NCBI RefSeq assembly: GCF_027571385.1
Contig: NZ_CP085636.1
Location: 1,116,001-1,180,000, forward strand
Reading direction: 5' to 3'
DNA from: Shewanella sp. MTB7
GTDB lineage: Bacteria > Pseudomonadota > Gammaproteobacteria > Enterobacterales > Shewanellaceae
DNA: 64,000 nt
Under the pieces are notes generated by a model. It did not search any database and was not told the DNA's origin. It saw only the letters and a program-made list of their open reading frames with translations. Numbering within the stretch: the stretch's first letter is position 1; the number at the start of each line of letters is the position of its first letter. Position numbers and translations under genes: made by a program. Below, one piece after another: positions 18,800-28,938 of the stretch.

Positions 18800-19663
18800 T
18801 TAGCGAGTACTGGATAAGAGATCTGGATTGACTACCAGGTTTCTTACTCCGTGGGCATGATCTTCATCAAAGGCATTCGCTTCTAACCACTTACCAACAC
18901 TGTAAATCTCAACTTTTATTACTTGTGGGCGTACGCTCCAACTTACCTGTAGTGGCGAAGCTATTTGGTTATAACCGGGGCCAGTAGTTGAACCAATATA
19001 CTGTATAGGTGTTCCTGAGTTACTAGGAATATTCATTGCTTGATGCAGACCGTTTACCATACCTAGTTTAGTCAAATCGTCAAAACTCTCAGCTTCAGCA
19101 TCATTCACTAACACGAACACTTGGGTCTCTACACGTAGCTGTGGGTTTTTATTGGCCTCACTGAGACATGCCCCTAACGTCGGACCAGGTGTTACTTTGG
19201 CCGTTGAATGCACATAATGAACCTCAATCGTGTCACCTGGATACAAACTACCGTGCTTACTGGCACCAACATCATGTGTTAGTGGAGTCAGTTCAGCCTC
19301 GGACAATTTTCCCGAATATTGATAACCGCCCTGATAACCAAAACCATCCCCATTACCGGCATGCTGGGTAAACTCACCGCCTTTGTGTTCTGCATTTTTA
19401 TGGAAGTGGATATTACAAAGATTCATATCTGTATACACAGGAGCATGTGCAAATGTTCGTTTGTTATTACCTTGGATGTTGTCGATGTCTCTTGGTGACT
19501 GAGGACCGTAACCTTTACCTAAGGTATTATCAGCCAATGCAGCTCTTTGCTCTTCTATCACCTGATCAGAAACAGTGTAGCCTGCATCTTGTGTCGGAGT
19601 AGCATTAGCCAAAAATGGCAAAAACAGTGCAGTTGCACATAATACTCGAGTCTTATTACTCAT
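18800..19663 (-). CDS. Delta-class carbonic anhydrase-like secreted protein
   Basis: 287 residues from ATG 19663, chosen because AAGGA lies 7 bases upstream; the open frame extends 35 codons further without a site. Signal peptide at about 1-22 (cleavage near ANA|TPT). The motif CNIHFHKNAEHKGGEF (about 85-100) supplies a Cys and closely spaced His suited to Zn binding, as in the delta/CA-like family first known from diatoms (TWCA1-like) and found in marine bacteria. Expected to hydrate CO2 in the periplasm. Assignment is by the His motif and overall look; an uncharacterised secreted metal protein is the alternative. Confidence 0.68.
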   Translation of the reverse strand: MSNKTRVLCATALFLPFLANATPTQDAGYTVSDQVIEEQRAALADNTLGKGYGPQSPRDIDNIQGNNKRTFAHAPVYTDMNLCNIHFHKNAEHKGGEFTQHAGNGDGFGYQGGYQYSGKLSEAELTPLTHDVGASKHGSLYPGDTIEVHYVHSTAKVTPGPTLGACLSEANKNPQLRVETQVFVLVNDAEAESFDDLTKLGMVNGLHQAMNIPSNSGTPIQYIGSTTGPGYNQIASPLQVSWSVRPQVIKVEIYSVGKWLEANAFDEDHAHGVRNLVVNPDLLSSTR

Positions 19664-20245
19664 CTTTTCGTCCTTTTTAGTAAGCAGCGCAAGTCTGCAA
19701 GGTATGGGGTTGAGTGAGAGGGAATTACAGGCTAGGCATAAGTTATTGATAATTTGTTTGGTTTGCAACCAGCAAGGAGTAAAAAGTAAAATATTTACGA
19801 TTAAACCTCATTAACTTTACTACTGTAAACTGGTTAAGAGAATATATTGTACAACTTGAGTTTAGATGAAAATTAGAGCTTCACACTATTGTTTAAGTCG
19901 ATGTTAAAACTCATCAATAATACGACCAGTAGACTTAGGCATGTCACAGTAACCAGTAGAGCTGCTTCATTATTCAATTATCGTTATTACATGTTGAGAT
20001 CTGCACACTCGATAACATTACTGGAGTCTATTTTATTATCTTCATCGGTCATCTTTGGGAAAATCTTGATTTAAATTAACTTTGGGTTTGCTGTGTATTG
20101 ACGTTCTCTAATGTTCAATTACTACCAAGATGTTATTGAATCGTGCCCGACTTGTTGTTATCTTGCGATCTGTATTTGTGGTGCGTAAATAATCAGATTT
20201 AGAGTGCTGATATTTTTGTTAAAAGGATATTTTAAAAGGGATTTT
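19664..20245. other. Intergenic region between divergent genes
   Basis: 582 bp of AT-rich sequence holding the promoters of the carbonic anhydrase-like and lipoprotein genes. A 61-codon frame at 19889-20074 starts with TTG, lacks a ribosome site and shows no family, so it is not called. No RNA gene or repeat recognised. Confidence 0.45.
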
Positions 20246-22708
20246 ATGAATAATAAATTGTTATACATACTGGTTGCTGCTTCTATTCTTACTGCTTGTG
20301 GAGGGAGTGACAATAGTACATCAGACGTTACTCCAGAAGAGAATATTGCACCAGTCGCTGTTGATGATCTTGGCATAGCACAAGATAACCAATCCGTGAT
20401 ATTTGATGTACTTGAAAATGATATCGATGGCAATAATGATAACTTAACTGTTGAGGCTATTACTATAGCCCCTCAAAATGGCACCGCTTTAATCAATGAT
20501 AATAAGATTATGTATACTGCTAACACGGATTTTGTTGGTAAAGATACCATGATTTACCGTGTATCTGATGGGGGTTTAACATCAGAAGCAAGCATCGACA
20601 TAATAGTCAATCATACTATGACAATATCTGGGATTGTTACAGATAGCCCTATCGCGAATGCTACTGTGTATATCTCCTTGGGAGAACATGATTTTGTTGC
20701 CATTGCTGACACCGAGGGGAGGTATGAGTTGCCAATAGTCATCAATGACTTTGATGATATAGTAACCTTAAAAGCGCTTGGTCATCCTGATAATAATCAA
20801 GCTAATGTGGAGTTACTTTCTACTCTTGGCGGTGCAAAATCTTTGCTAGATAGTATAGATGCAGAAAGAAAGCTTACTAATGAAATAAGTAATTTAACCA
20901 ATATCACCCACGTCTCTACAGCTTCATATTTACTTGTAAAAGACAGAAATAATAATCAAGATGTGACTTCAGTAGAGCAACTTAATAAATTGAGAAGCGA
21001 AGTCTCTCCTGAGGAGCTACTCGAGACTGCAGGTTTTATCAAATTACTCGTCGATAATTCAAGCTTTCAGATCCCTGATGGGACAACTTTGTTGTCCGTT
21101 TTAGAGTCGACAACTGGCAATACTTCAGAAGCAATTCAGGTTTACCTAACAGATAATAATTTTATAGATGAAAGTGGAGAGACCACTGAAGCCTTTGATC
21201 TTGCATTGGAAGTGGCAATTGCCGAGACCGTTGCAGATCCTGACGTGGTTGAGCAATTTTCGCAAGATATGTTTGCTGGTAAGAGAATTATCGAGCTTTT
21301 TGGAGCCAGAGAAGGCTGGAATGAGTTTAGAGCTAGTGGTTGGAGTTTTAACCCTGACGGTACAGCAATGAAATTTCAGAACAACTATGGAGGTCCAATT
21401 GAAAAGTTGAGCGCAAACTGGTCAATAAATGGAGGTAAGTTAGAGCTAGAATATCATGATTTAACGCCAAGCTTTCCTTTCATTAGTTATCCTTTTAATT
21501 CTTTAGTTTCTACTTATGGATTTGATTATTCAGTACAAGTTGCTTTAATGCAGGCTACTGAAGCAGGTCTGATTGACTATGATTTCCAAGTTGAGTTACA
21601 ACAAGGGCTTACAAAGCAAACAGCAACCTTGTTAACAAGTAATGAAGCTAATTACCAGGTGAGTTTAAGTGGCGAATATGTCTATAAACTAATCATGCCT
21701 ATTGGGATGAATTGGCAAGGTAATATGCCAGTATCAACGATGGATATCTATTCTACAGCAAGCTATTCCTACAACAGAGAGAACCTCTTTAACGATAAGA
21801 CTATTGATGAGGTGGTTGGAAGTTGGGTGATGAATTTTGATTATTTAGCTCAAATTTATGTATCAGAGGATCACGTAAATGTTTTTTGGGCTGATAAAGT
21901 TGAAATCACAACTTTATCAGCTATTGCTGATAGAAGTGGATATGAGTTCTCATCAACGTTAGATGAGGGAACATTCTTAATGACGGAAGGTGATACTAGC
22001 TACAGAGTGACTCCATTTAAACAGGAAGGGAATAACTTCCTTGCTACGACAGAGAAGTGGGTTGATGGAAAGTTAGCGTTTATCGTGGCTGGGCAAATTG
22101 CAAAATTTGATACAAGCTTTAAAAATTTCACTGATAACCTAGTCACTGAACTGCCGGTAGCTCAGTTAGCCTTTATCAACGGGGCTATAAAAAACCAATG
22201 GGATGGGGATAAGTTAAAGATTGAGAATGTTTGGGGATATCACTTTAAAGTTGATGGGAGTTTAACTCGTGGCATATCGGGGCATTCAAAAGGATATGAC
22301 TATAGGGATGATATTGAAGGAGACCATTTTCACTTAGGCGATGACCGATGGACTTGGGATAAAGATGCGAACCTCGTGAATTTACGTATGGAAAGTGATA
22401 AAGAGAGAAGACATCGTACCTGGGAAGTGCTTTCTATGGATGAACAGGGCAGGACCTTAGTGTTTGAGTATTCGACAAGAGGATACGATTATAACGGCAG
22501 TGGTGATATTACCGGCAGTGAGCAAGGAGTATTTATCTTTCCAAGAATTAATATCGTGACGAAAGAGGATTTGAGTCAATGGGAAGATGCTTGGAACAAT
22601 ACCGTTAATGCTGGAAATCTATCTCCTTACACGAATAAACCAACTAAAGAAGCTGTTGTTGGAAAAATAAACTTTAAAACACCGGCAAGAAGTATTGGGT
22701 TGAACTAG
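20246..22708 (+). CDS. Large lipoprotein with Ig-like/VCBS-type N-terminal domain
   Basis: 820 residues from ATG 20246 (AAAAGGG 6 bases upstream). Lipoprotein signal peptide with lipobox ILTAC, Cys at residue 18, followed by an acidic linker. Residues about 35-115 form a bacterial Ig/cadherin-like repeat (APVAVDDLGIAQDN, DVLENDIDGNNDNLTVEAI, VGKDTMIYRVSDGG). Next comes a carboxypeptidase-regulatory-like beta segment (ISGIVTDSPIANATVYI). The rest, about 600 residues, is not recognised but has repeated beta-sheet-like WS/Y patterns. Probably an outer-membrane-anchored surface protein. A strong terminator follows, so it is monocistronic. Confidence 0.75.
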   Translation: MNNKLLYILVAASILTACGGSDNSTSDVTPEENIAPVAVDDLGIAQDNQSVIFDVLENDIDGNNDNLTVEAITIAPQNGTALINDNKIMYTANTDFVGKDTMIYRVSDGGLTSEASIDIIVNHTMTISGIVTDSPIANATVYISLGEHDFVAIADTEGRYELPIVINDFDDIVTLKALGHPDNNQANVELLSTLGGAKSLLDSIDAERKLTNEISNLTNITHVSTASYLLVKDRNNNQDVTSVEQLNKLRSEVSPEELLETAGFIKLLVDNSSFQIPDGTTLLSVLESTTGNTSEAIQVYLTDNNFIDESGETTEAFDLALEVAIAETVADPDVVEQFSQDMFAGKRIIELFGAREGWNEFRASGWSFNPDGTAMKFQNNYGGPIEKLSANWSINGGKLELEYHDLTPSFPFISYPFNSLVSTYGFDYSVQVALMQATEAGLIDYDFQVELQQGLTKQTATLLTSNEANYQVSLSGEYVYKLIMPIGMNWQGNMPVSTMDIYSTASYSYNRENLFNDKTIDEVVGSWVMNFDYLAQIYVSEDHVNVFWADKVEITTLSAIADRSGYEFSSTLDEGTFLMTEGDTSYRVTPFKQEGNNFLATTEKWVDGKLAFIVAGQIAKFDTSFKNFTDNLVTELPVAQLAFINGAIKNQWDGDKLKIENVWGYHFKVDGSLTRGISGHSKGYDYRDDIEGDHFHLGDDRWTWDKDANLVNLRMESDKERRHRTWEVLSMDEQGRTLVFEYSTRGYDYNGSGDITGSEQGVFIFPRINIVTKEDLSQWEDAWNNTVNAGNLSPYTNKPTKEAVVGKINFKTPARSIGLN

Positions 22709-22738
22709 ATATTTTCAATTTAGTATAAGATGCAGTTT

Positions 22739-22768
22739 AAAGCCGACAATTGATATTGTCGGCTTTTT
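22739..22768 (+). terminator. Strong intrinsic terminator after lipoprotein gene
   Basis: AGCCGACAAT (22741-22750), loop TGAT, ATTGTCGGCT (22755-22764) and a T5 run. Flanking AA/TT extend the stem. Also positioned to stop the convergent kch transcript. Confidence 0.88.
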
Positions 22769-22808
22769 ATTGGAGGCTGTATTCTCCTCACTATTATCAA
22801 AGATAAGG

Positions 22809-24035
22809 TTAACTAGGTTTATCGAATAGCCCGTGGCCAGAGGTCAATAGCATAGAGATGAGCTTATCATTATCCAGTGGCTCACCACTGAGTACACTGG
22901 CGAGAATCTCACTACCAAAGAGTTGTGGTGATAACACTATGTCAGCCTTTACTTGCTTAACTCTATTCATGTTCTTGCTGTCGTTGACAGCAAGAACAGT
23001 CTTGACTTCAGGGCTCAGTTCTTTAGCCGACAGTACAATAAAGGCATTAGCCGCATCATCATCTGTCAGAGCCAGCAGTGCGCGACAGTTTTCCAGTCCC
23101 GCTTTGCTTAGTACGGCATCGTCTGTACTGTCGCCGGAGATGATGTCGCACTTGCTGCCAATACGTTGTTCTATTTGCGGAAATTCCTCTTCCGATCTAC
23201 CGACAATCATAGTGACGTCTAGCCCTCGCTGCTTCAGCTGGGTTATCGTGCTGACTGCAAGAATCGACATTCCACAAACAATAAAGTGATCGTTTCTTTT
23301 CATATGCTGTTGATTACCTTTGACTAGTTTATTCAGTCCTCCGCGAATAATAGGGCCGAAAACGGTGGTGAGCGACGTGGCAAAAACGGTGATGCCAGCG
23401 ATGATAATAGAGACGGTAAAGAGTCGTGCAGGTTCCGTCATGGGGATAATATCGCCATAACCCACTGTGGTCATGGTGACGATAGAAAAATAAAGCGCAT
23501 CCATCAAGTTCTTTATGGTTGGGTGGAAACCATCTCCAAAATAGAGTGCGCCATAGGTAGAGTAAAACAGCAGCATGGTAAAACTGATGAAGGCAAAAAT
23601 ACCACCAGCAGTGGCACTAGAGTGATTGAAGTCTTTACCCAGTGCTAATAGCCCGATTAAGGTGATAACACAGAAGCTGATACTAAAGCTGAGGTGTGGG
23701 TAAAAATGCATGGTGAACACTAAGGTGATCAATAGCAAAATAATGCTGACAGCCCAGGCAATTCTGGCTCTAAAAAGCAGCCCAAAGGCATTGAGCATCA
23801 AAAACATTCCCAGCATAAACCATGGACCATTAGCGATACTGGCCCAATCTATGCCAGAAAAACTTTGAATATGAAACAGTTCAATGAGGTTAATAGACAT
23901 GCCCCAGATAGTGTTAAATATCAGTAGGCCGTTAAGAAAAACTGCGAAGGCAATGAGGGAGTGGCGCAGTTCGAGCCAGAGGTTGATACTCTTTTGCCAC
24001 AGGTGGGAATAACGATTCACGACAATAGCCCACAT
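22809..24035 (-). CDS. kch: Voltage-gated-type potassium channel Kch
   Basis: 408 residues, close to E. coli Kch throughout (FLNGLLIFNTIWGMSINLIE, FAFISFTMLLFYSTYGALYF). About six membrane segments, the K+ selectivity filter TVGYGD in TMTTVGYGDIIP (about 193-204), then a cytoplasmic RCK/TrkA-N domain (DHFIVCGMSILA, the nucleotide-binding Rossmann start) ending LLTSGHGLF. Role: K+ conductance with ligand-gated regulation. Start ATG 24035 has no clear Shine-Dalgarno; the family N-terminus matches well from there. Confidence 0.93.
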   Translation of the reverse strand: MWAIVVNRYSHLWQKSINLWLELRHSLIAFAVFLNGLLIFNTIWGMSINLIELFHIQSFSGIDWASIANGPWFMLGMFLMLNAFGLLFRARIAWAVSIILLLITLVFTMHFYPHLSFSISFCVITLIGLLALGKDFNHSSATAGGIFAFISFTMLLFYSTYGALYFGDGFHPTIKNLMDALYFSIVTMTTVGYGDIIPMTEPARLFTVSIIIAGITVFATSLTTVFGPIIRGGLNKLVKGNQQHMKRNDHFIVCGMSILAVSTITQLKQRGLDVTMIVGRSEEEFPQIEQRIGSKCDIISGDSTDDAVLSKAGLENCRALLALTDDDAANAFIVLSAKELSPEVKTVLAVNDSKNMNRVKQVKADIVLSPQLFGSEILASVLSGEPLDNDKLISMLLTSGHGLFDKPS

Positions 24036-24228
24036 GATGAAAACAGATCAACATTCTAGCGCAATCTACATAGAGCAGCCAAATATTTTATATTTACAGG
24101 GATATCAAGACGAATATTTTGCTAGCAGAACAGAGTGCTGCGTTTACTAATCATTAGAGTATTTCACACATGAGTGAACTGTAAAATACAGTTCAAAAGA
24201 GATGAAGATAACTATGATTGCTTGGTCG

Positions 24229-25395
24229 TTAAACCAATACGTTGTTAAGTACTCGTTGCCAGTTCCCACCGAGGAAACGGTCTCTGTCAGTGGATTTGTA
24301 ACGCGCTTTGGCTAGTGCGTCGTCGATGCGGCTCATGCGATCGATATTGTTAAGCTCTGGGATAACGACATGGGTAGGTTCATGTTTAAATCCTAAAACA
24401 TTCTTAGCGGCTAAGCTGTGCCACCAAGGTAAGTATTCTTTGATCCCTTCGACATTATTATTGTCCAAGGCTAATAAGTTTTCTTGACCGCGCAGTGGGT
24501 AGTCGTTGGCGATGGCTGCACAATCTACGCCGCCGATACGAGCGACGCGATCAAGTTGCTTTACGTAATCTTCAATGCTTGGTACCGAATTATTGGTCAG
24601 CCAAAAACTCATCATAAAGACACCAAATACACCGCCGCTATCGCCAATGGCGCGGATCACTTCATCGGGTGAGCAACGGGCATTGTTGACGATGGAGCGA
24701 ACCGCACCATGGCTTTGTACTATCGGGCTCTTACTGGCTTTGACGGTATTCAGTGCAGTTTGGGGGCTGGAATGGCTAACATCGATGAGCATGTTGCGCT
24801 GGTTAAGCGCAGCGATTAATTGATGCCCGTCTGCAGTTAACGGCTTATCGAGTCCTTGAAGACCGTCATTATCTAATGCGCCGCCGGCAAAGCGATTACC
24901 AAAGTGATGTGTCAGTTGTAATACCCGCAAACCTTGCTGATGAAATTGATCTAGATGTTGCCATGAATTGGTATCGCTATCGGCCTCAACGCAATCAGCC
25001 CCTTGAATTTGAAAAAAGACAGCGGTGCGATCTTGTTCAACGGCCAGTGCAATGTCTCGGCCTGTCAGGCCTGGCATTAATATGCTTGGGTTAGCGCTAA
25101 CGATTTGGTTAGCTTGTTTAATGCTGGTCATACAAGCGTCAAAGGTACGCTTATAGTTAATCGTTCCGTCGGCCTGCTCAATGGTCTCAATGGCCGAAAT
25201 ATCACAAAGATAAGCATTGAGCTTGGAGGCTTTAATATCTGCTAGGTTGTCAGGAAGAAAGGATAGACCATCGATATAAAGGCGTTTTTTGGTCGCAGCA
25301 AATACAGATGACATTCCCAGTGGGCTTAATAGCGAGGCGGCAGCTAACCCTTTCAGCATATTGCGGCGAGTTTGATTGCAAGCGTTGTTGGTCAT
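24229..25395 (-). CDS. Tat-exported M19 (membrane dipeptidase)-like protein
   Basis: 388 residues from ATG 25395 (AAGGG 7 bases upstream). A twin-arginine signal (TRRNMLKGLAAASLLSPLG) ends near VFA|ATKK. The M19 fold is recognisable (LQLTHHFGNRFAGG, LIDVSHSSPQTALN, QSHGAVRSIVNNARCSPDEV), and the His ligands in the LTH and DVSH motifs are present. However, the N-terminal HxD metal motif (normally DGHxDLP) reads DGLSFLPDN and the bridging Glu position reads FQIQGAD. Half of the usual binuclear zinc site therefore seems lost, and dipeptidase activity is doubtful. A CRP-like site lies upstream. Confidence 0.8.
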   Translation of the reverse strand: MTNNACNQTRRNMLKGLAAASLLSPLGMSSVFAATKKRLYIDGLSFLPDNLADIKASKLNAYLCDISAIETIEQADGTINYKRTFDACMTSIKQANQIVSANPSILMPGLTGRDIALAVEQDRTAVFFQIQGADCVEADSDTNSWQHLDQFHQQGLRVLQLTHHFGNRFAGGALDNDGLQGLDKPLTADGHQLIAALNQRNMLIDVSHSSPQTALNTVKASKSPIVQSHGAVRSIVNNARCSPDEVIRAIGDSGGVFGVFMMSFWLTNNSVPSIEDYVKQLDRVARIGGVDCAAIANDYPLRGQENLLALDNNNVEGIKEYLPWWHSLAAKNVLGFKHEPTHVVIPELNNIDRMSRIDDALAKARYKSTDRDRFLGGNWQRVLNNVLV

Positions 25396-25696
25396 GGTGT
25401 TTCCCTTAAATACTTGCAATCAATGTTTGAGATTGATTAGCGAGCGGTAAATGCATTTAAGCATTAGCCTGTGTGGTCGTGCCAATAATATTGTAATAAG
25501 AACATTCACAATAAATGCATCGCAACCAGCAAAAAAAATAGTGTTTATCATCAATTAGTTCATGGTACAGGCATGTTCGGCTTTGGCAACCCTTTTACTT
25601 GATTGTAGGCCTGTTTAAATGACTTATCTAATAACAGAAATGAGACTAACCTTTTTTTGAGTAAAGGGTTAATGCTGTTAACTATTTCCTAGTCTC

Positions 25697-25712
25697 TGTG
25701 ATATTGATCACA
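25697..25712. promoter_or_regulatory. CRP-type binding site
   Basis: TGTGATATTGATCACA matches TGTGA-N6-TCACA exactly. It lies in the 529-bp gap between the divergent M19-like gene and trxC, 302 bp from the former and 213 bp from the latter start. The rest of the gap (25396-25924) shows nothing else that I can name. An FNR-like reading of the core is weaker. Confidence 0.6.
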
Positions 25713-25924
25713 GCCTTGTTTTGGTCAGGTGTCTAGCTTCCTGCCTACAGTGTACTCTACTTGTGATATTTGACTAACGTTAAGCGACGGTGATTTTGGG
25801 TTTATTAACAAAGTCAGTGATTTTTAGTTAGTTCTATAAAACTCAAAATGGCTTGAATGCTTTCTTGAACTATGATCTGGTTAAATAGGCGACATATTGT
25901 CGCTGATTAGAGAGCTATACCCAA

Positions 25925-26353
25925 ATGACCATTATCATAGCCTGCCCACATTGCAGTACCTTAAATCGCGTGCCTAATGAACGTCTGGATCAACAACCCA
26001 CTTGCGGTAAGTGTAAGCAGTCCGTTTTTGTTGGCGCCCCGATTGAATTGACCTCAGCTAATTTCAGTCATCATGCTAACAAGTCTGAATTGCCGTTAGT
26101 TGTCGATTTTTGGGCTAGTTGGTGTGGACCTTGTAAAAACTTCGCACCTGTTTTTAATCAAGCGGCCAAAACATGGGAACCCAAATACCGTTTCGGGAAA
26201 ATAAATACCGAAGAGCAGCAGGCTTTAGCTGCTCAGTTTAGTATTCGCTCTATCCCAACGCTTATGGTATTTAAGCATGGAAAAGTTATCGGCCAGCAAG
26301 CAGGAGCCATGACCGCTTCATCATTCAATCAATGGCTTGAGTCGCTGAAGTAA
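25925..26353 (+). CDS. trxC: Thioredoxin 2
   Basis: 142 residues. The N-terminal zinc module has C7-x-x-C10 and C27-x-x-C30; the thioredoxin fold carries WCGPC (Cys67/Cys70) and the cis-Pro in RSIPTLMVF. This is the full TrxC architecture: a cytosolic disulfide reductase, zinc-containing and usually linked to oxidative stress. It could recycle the MsrA enzymes of this window. Monocistronic. Confidence 0.95.
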   Translation: MTIIIACPHCSTLNRVPNERLDQQPTCGKCKQSVFVGAPIELTSANFSHHANKSELPLVVDFWASWCGPCKNFAPVFNQAAKTWEPKYRFGKINTEEQQALAAQFSIRSIPTLMVFKHGKVIGQQAGAMTASSFNQWLESLK

Positions 26354-26570
26354 TACTGTGAACATCCATAACAATGAGAACATGTATTGCGTTCTTATGG
26401 ACACACATTATCGGCTTTGATTGAACTAAATAGAGCTTAATATCCCCCATAATACTAAGGTTAAGCATGAGCCTTTTTTGCTCTTTATTGACCATTACAA
26501 CAGTAAACCCTGAAGCTTGTGGTAGGATCCACGCCGAAATTTAACTAAGCAATGAAATGGGTATGTCGCG

Positions 26571-28814
26571 ATGAGTAGAAAAATTGAATTATTGGCACCG
26601 GGTGGGGATGTCGATGCGATCAAAGCTGCGATTGTTGCGGGTGCAAACGCCGTCTACTGTGGCCTAGATACATTCAATGCTCGTAATCGGGCAACTAATC
26701 TCTCATTCGATGATTTAATGGGGGTCATTGGGCTAGCACATCAATACCAGTGTGAAGTATTCTTGACCATGAATATTGTGATCCTAGAGCAAGAGATCCC
26801 GAGCTTAGTTAAGCTACTCAATCAAATCGTGAATATTGGCATCGATGGCATTATCGTGCAGGATCTGGGGATATTTAATCTGGTCAAGACGCATTTTCCT
26901 AGTTTGGCGGTACACGCATCGACCCAGCTTACTACCCACAACTCAGGTCAAATACGTTTTTTGGCCAAGATTGGTGCTACTCGAGCCAACTTGTCCCGTG
27001 AATTGAATCTCGGTGAGATAAAGAGTCTTACTGCACTTGCCCATGAGCATGGTGTGCTCACCGAGGTCTTTGTCCATGGCGCGCTTTGTATCGCCTTCTC
27101 GGGCCAGTGTTATTCGAGTTCGGTCAGTGTAGGCAACTCAGGCAACCGCGGCCGATGCAGCCAAGCTTGTCGCGATGAATATGAGATCACCAATGTCGGT
27201 AACCGATTCCCATTGAACCTAAAAGATAACTCCGCTTATTTCGACCTGCCAGAATTGGTTGACGCTGGCGTCGATTCGCTAAAGATCGAGGGACGTATAA
27301 AAGGCGCACAATATGTCCATACTGTGGTGGAGAGCTGGCGCAAACAGATAGATAAGTTTGTCGAAACCGGCAAGTTGTTATCCGATAATACCAACCTTTA
27401 TAAGGTGTTTAACCGTGATTTCACTAACTCTTTTTTAAAGGGGGAACTCACCAAAAATATGTTTATCGATAATCCTCGAGATAATAGCTTTCAGCATGCC
27501 AACGATAAACATAACGCTATCTCTGTGGTGCAAATTCAAGCTGTGCAAAAAGACCTTTCTGCAGAGAAAAATGCTATTGGTGCTCAAGTCGCCGAAAAAA
27601 TTAAGCACTTAAGTATTGCCAAATCGCCATTACACATCAGTTTTAGTGGACAAGCAGGCAAGCCGCTAACGGTTGATGTCAGCACCGATAAGCATGAATT
27701 TTGCGTACAATCTGAGATGACGCTCATTGCATCGGAGCAAGCGTCGGTGGATAAAAGTGCTATCGAAAAGCGCTTCAAGAGTCTGCAACATGGCAAATAC
27801 GCGCTGCAAGGATTCGATTTCAGCGGCCTCGAAACGGGTCTTAATATGCCGTTTAAAGAGTTGACCCGAATTAAAAATCAGATAGCTTTTCTATTGAATG
27901 ACTCGGTTGAGGTTATTGCTGCAGTGACTCTGCCTAAGTTGATAAAACATAGCAAGCTGACAGAAACGCCCACGCTATCAATATTGATAAGCGATGAGAA
28001 AGATCTGCATCTTTGCGATGTCACTGATGCTGATATCTATTTCAAGTTGCCGGAAAGTTTTAAGAAAAATTGCACTAAGTACATCGATATCTTGTTAAGA
28101 AACCCAAGACTGATCCCCTGGTTTCCAGCTGTGCTGATCGGCAAAGACTACCTCGAAGCGGTTAAGATTCTTGAGCAAGTCAAGCCTGCACGAATTGTCA
28201 CCAATAATACTGGCGTGGCATACAAGGCATTTGAGATGAACATCGAGTGGATCGCCGGTCCTTTCATGAATACGACCAACTCCTATGCGTTATTAACGCT
28301 GCAACAAGAGTTAAATTGTGCTGGTGCGTTTATCTCTAATGAGATCAATCAGAACCAGATCAAAAATATTTCACGGCCAGCAAATTTTAAGTTGTTGTAC
28401 AGCATCTACCACCCCATCCTAATGATGACCAGCAGGCAGTGCTTTTTCCAGCAAACAGTCGGCTGCAATAAGTCCAGTATTGAAGATGGCTGTATGCTCA
28501 AGTGTGAAAAAGCCACTACCATCACTAATATGAAAGGGATCTCTTTTGCAGTAGACAAGCAAAAAGGGGGTTATCCCAGCATCTATAACCATGAACAATT
28601 TTTGAATATGGATGTTATCGATGATTTCTCACACTTGTTCGATGAGTTCTTTATCGATTTGACCAATATAGGCTCTGGATCCAAGGCTGAGCTGGATAAA
28701 GTTCAGTTAATCCATCATTTTGAAAATCTAATCAAGGGCGGTCGTGATGCTAAGGCACAACTTGATGCCATGGTGACAGTGTCGACCCATGCCCAATACA
28801 GCCAAGGATTATAA
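26571..28814 (+). CDS. U32-family protein, RlhA-like
   Basis: 747 residues. The N-terminal U32 TIM-barrel-like domain starts ELLAPGGDVDAIKAAI and includes ASTQLTTHNSGQIRF and HGALCIAFSGQCYSSS ... GRCSQAC, four Cys matching the iron-sulfur site of RlhA/TrhP-type proteins. The downstream half is longer than E. coli RlhA. Known relatives insert hydroxyl groups into rRNA or tRNA bases (RlhA at 23S C2501, TrhP at tRNA U34); older annotation calls them peptidases. Which RNA is modified here is not deducible. It stands alone downstream of trxC. Confidence 0.82.
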   Translation: MSRKIELLAPGGDVDAIKAAIVAGANAVYCGLDTFNARNRATNLSFDDLMGVIGLAHQYQCEVFLTMNIVILEQEIPSLVKLLNQIVNIGIDGIIVQDLGIFNLVKTHFPSLAVHASTQLTTHNSGQIRFLAKIGATRANLSRELNLGEIKSLTALAHEHGVLTEVFVHGALCIAFSGQCYSSSVSVGNSGNRGRCSQACRDEYEITNVGNRFPLNLKDNSAYFDLPELVDAGVDSLKIEGRIKGAQYVHTVVESWRKQIDKFVETGKLLSDNTNLYKVFNRDFTNSFLKGELTKNMFIDNPRDNSFQHANDKHNAISVVQIQAVQKDLSAEKNAIGAQVAEKIKHLSIAKSPLHISFSGQAGKPLTVDVSTDKHEFCVQSEMTLIASEQASVDKSAIEKRFKSLQHGKYALQGFDFSGLETGLNMPFKELTRIKNQIAFLLNDSVEVIAAVTLPKLIKHSKLTETPTLSILISDEKDLHLCDVTDADIYFKLPESFKKNCTKYIDILLRNPRLIPWFPAVLIGKDYLEAVKILEQVKPARIVTNNTGVAYKAFEMNIEWIAGPFMNTTNSYALLTLQQELNCAGAFISNEINQNQIKNISRPANFKLLYSIYHPILMMTSRQCFFQQTVGCNKSSIEDGCMLKCEKATTITNMKGISFAVDKQKGGYPSIYNHEQFLNMDVIDDFSHLFDEFFIDLTNIGSGSKAELDKVQLIHHFENLIKGGRDAKAQLDAMVTVSTHAQYSQGL

Positions 28815-28896
28815 TGTTGGAAGGAGTGATCTTGTTTAAAGTAAAAGTGGGAGAGAGAGAGCGAATTGCTTTGGTAATGATTGAAATTGAATGAAT

Positions 28897-28938
28897 AAAA
28901 AGGGGGAAGTAAACTGATAACTTAACCCCTCCTTTTAT
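28897..28938. terminator. Bidirectional terminator between U32 and cupin genes
   Basis: AAAAGGGGGAAGT and ACTT-A-ACCCCTCCTTTT form an imperfect stem with T runs on both strands, 80-110 bp from both convergent genes' stops. Confidence 0.6.

Noticed and set aside
19889..20074. 61-codon plus-strand frame in a long intergenic region
   Set aside because: TTG start, no ribosome site, no recognisable motif; likely chance.
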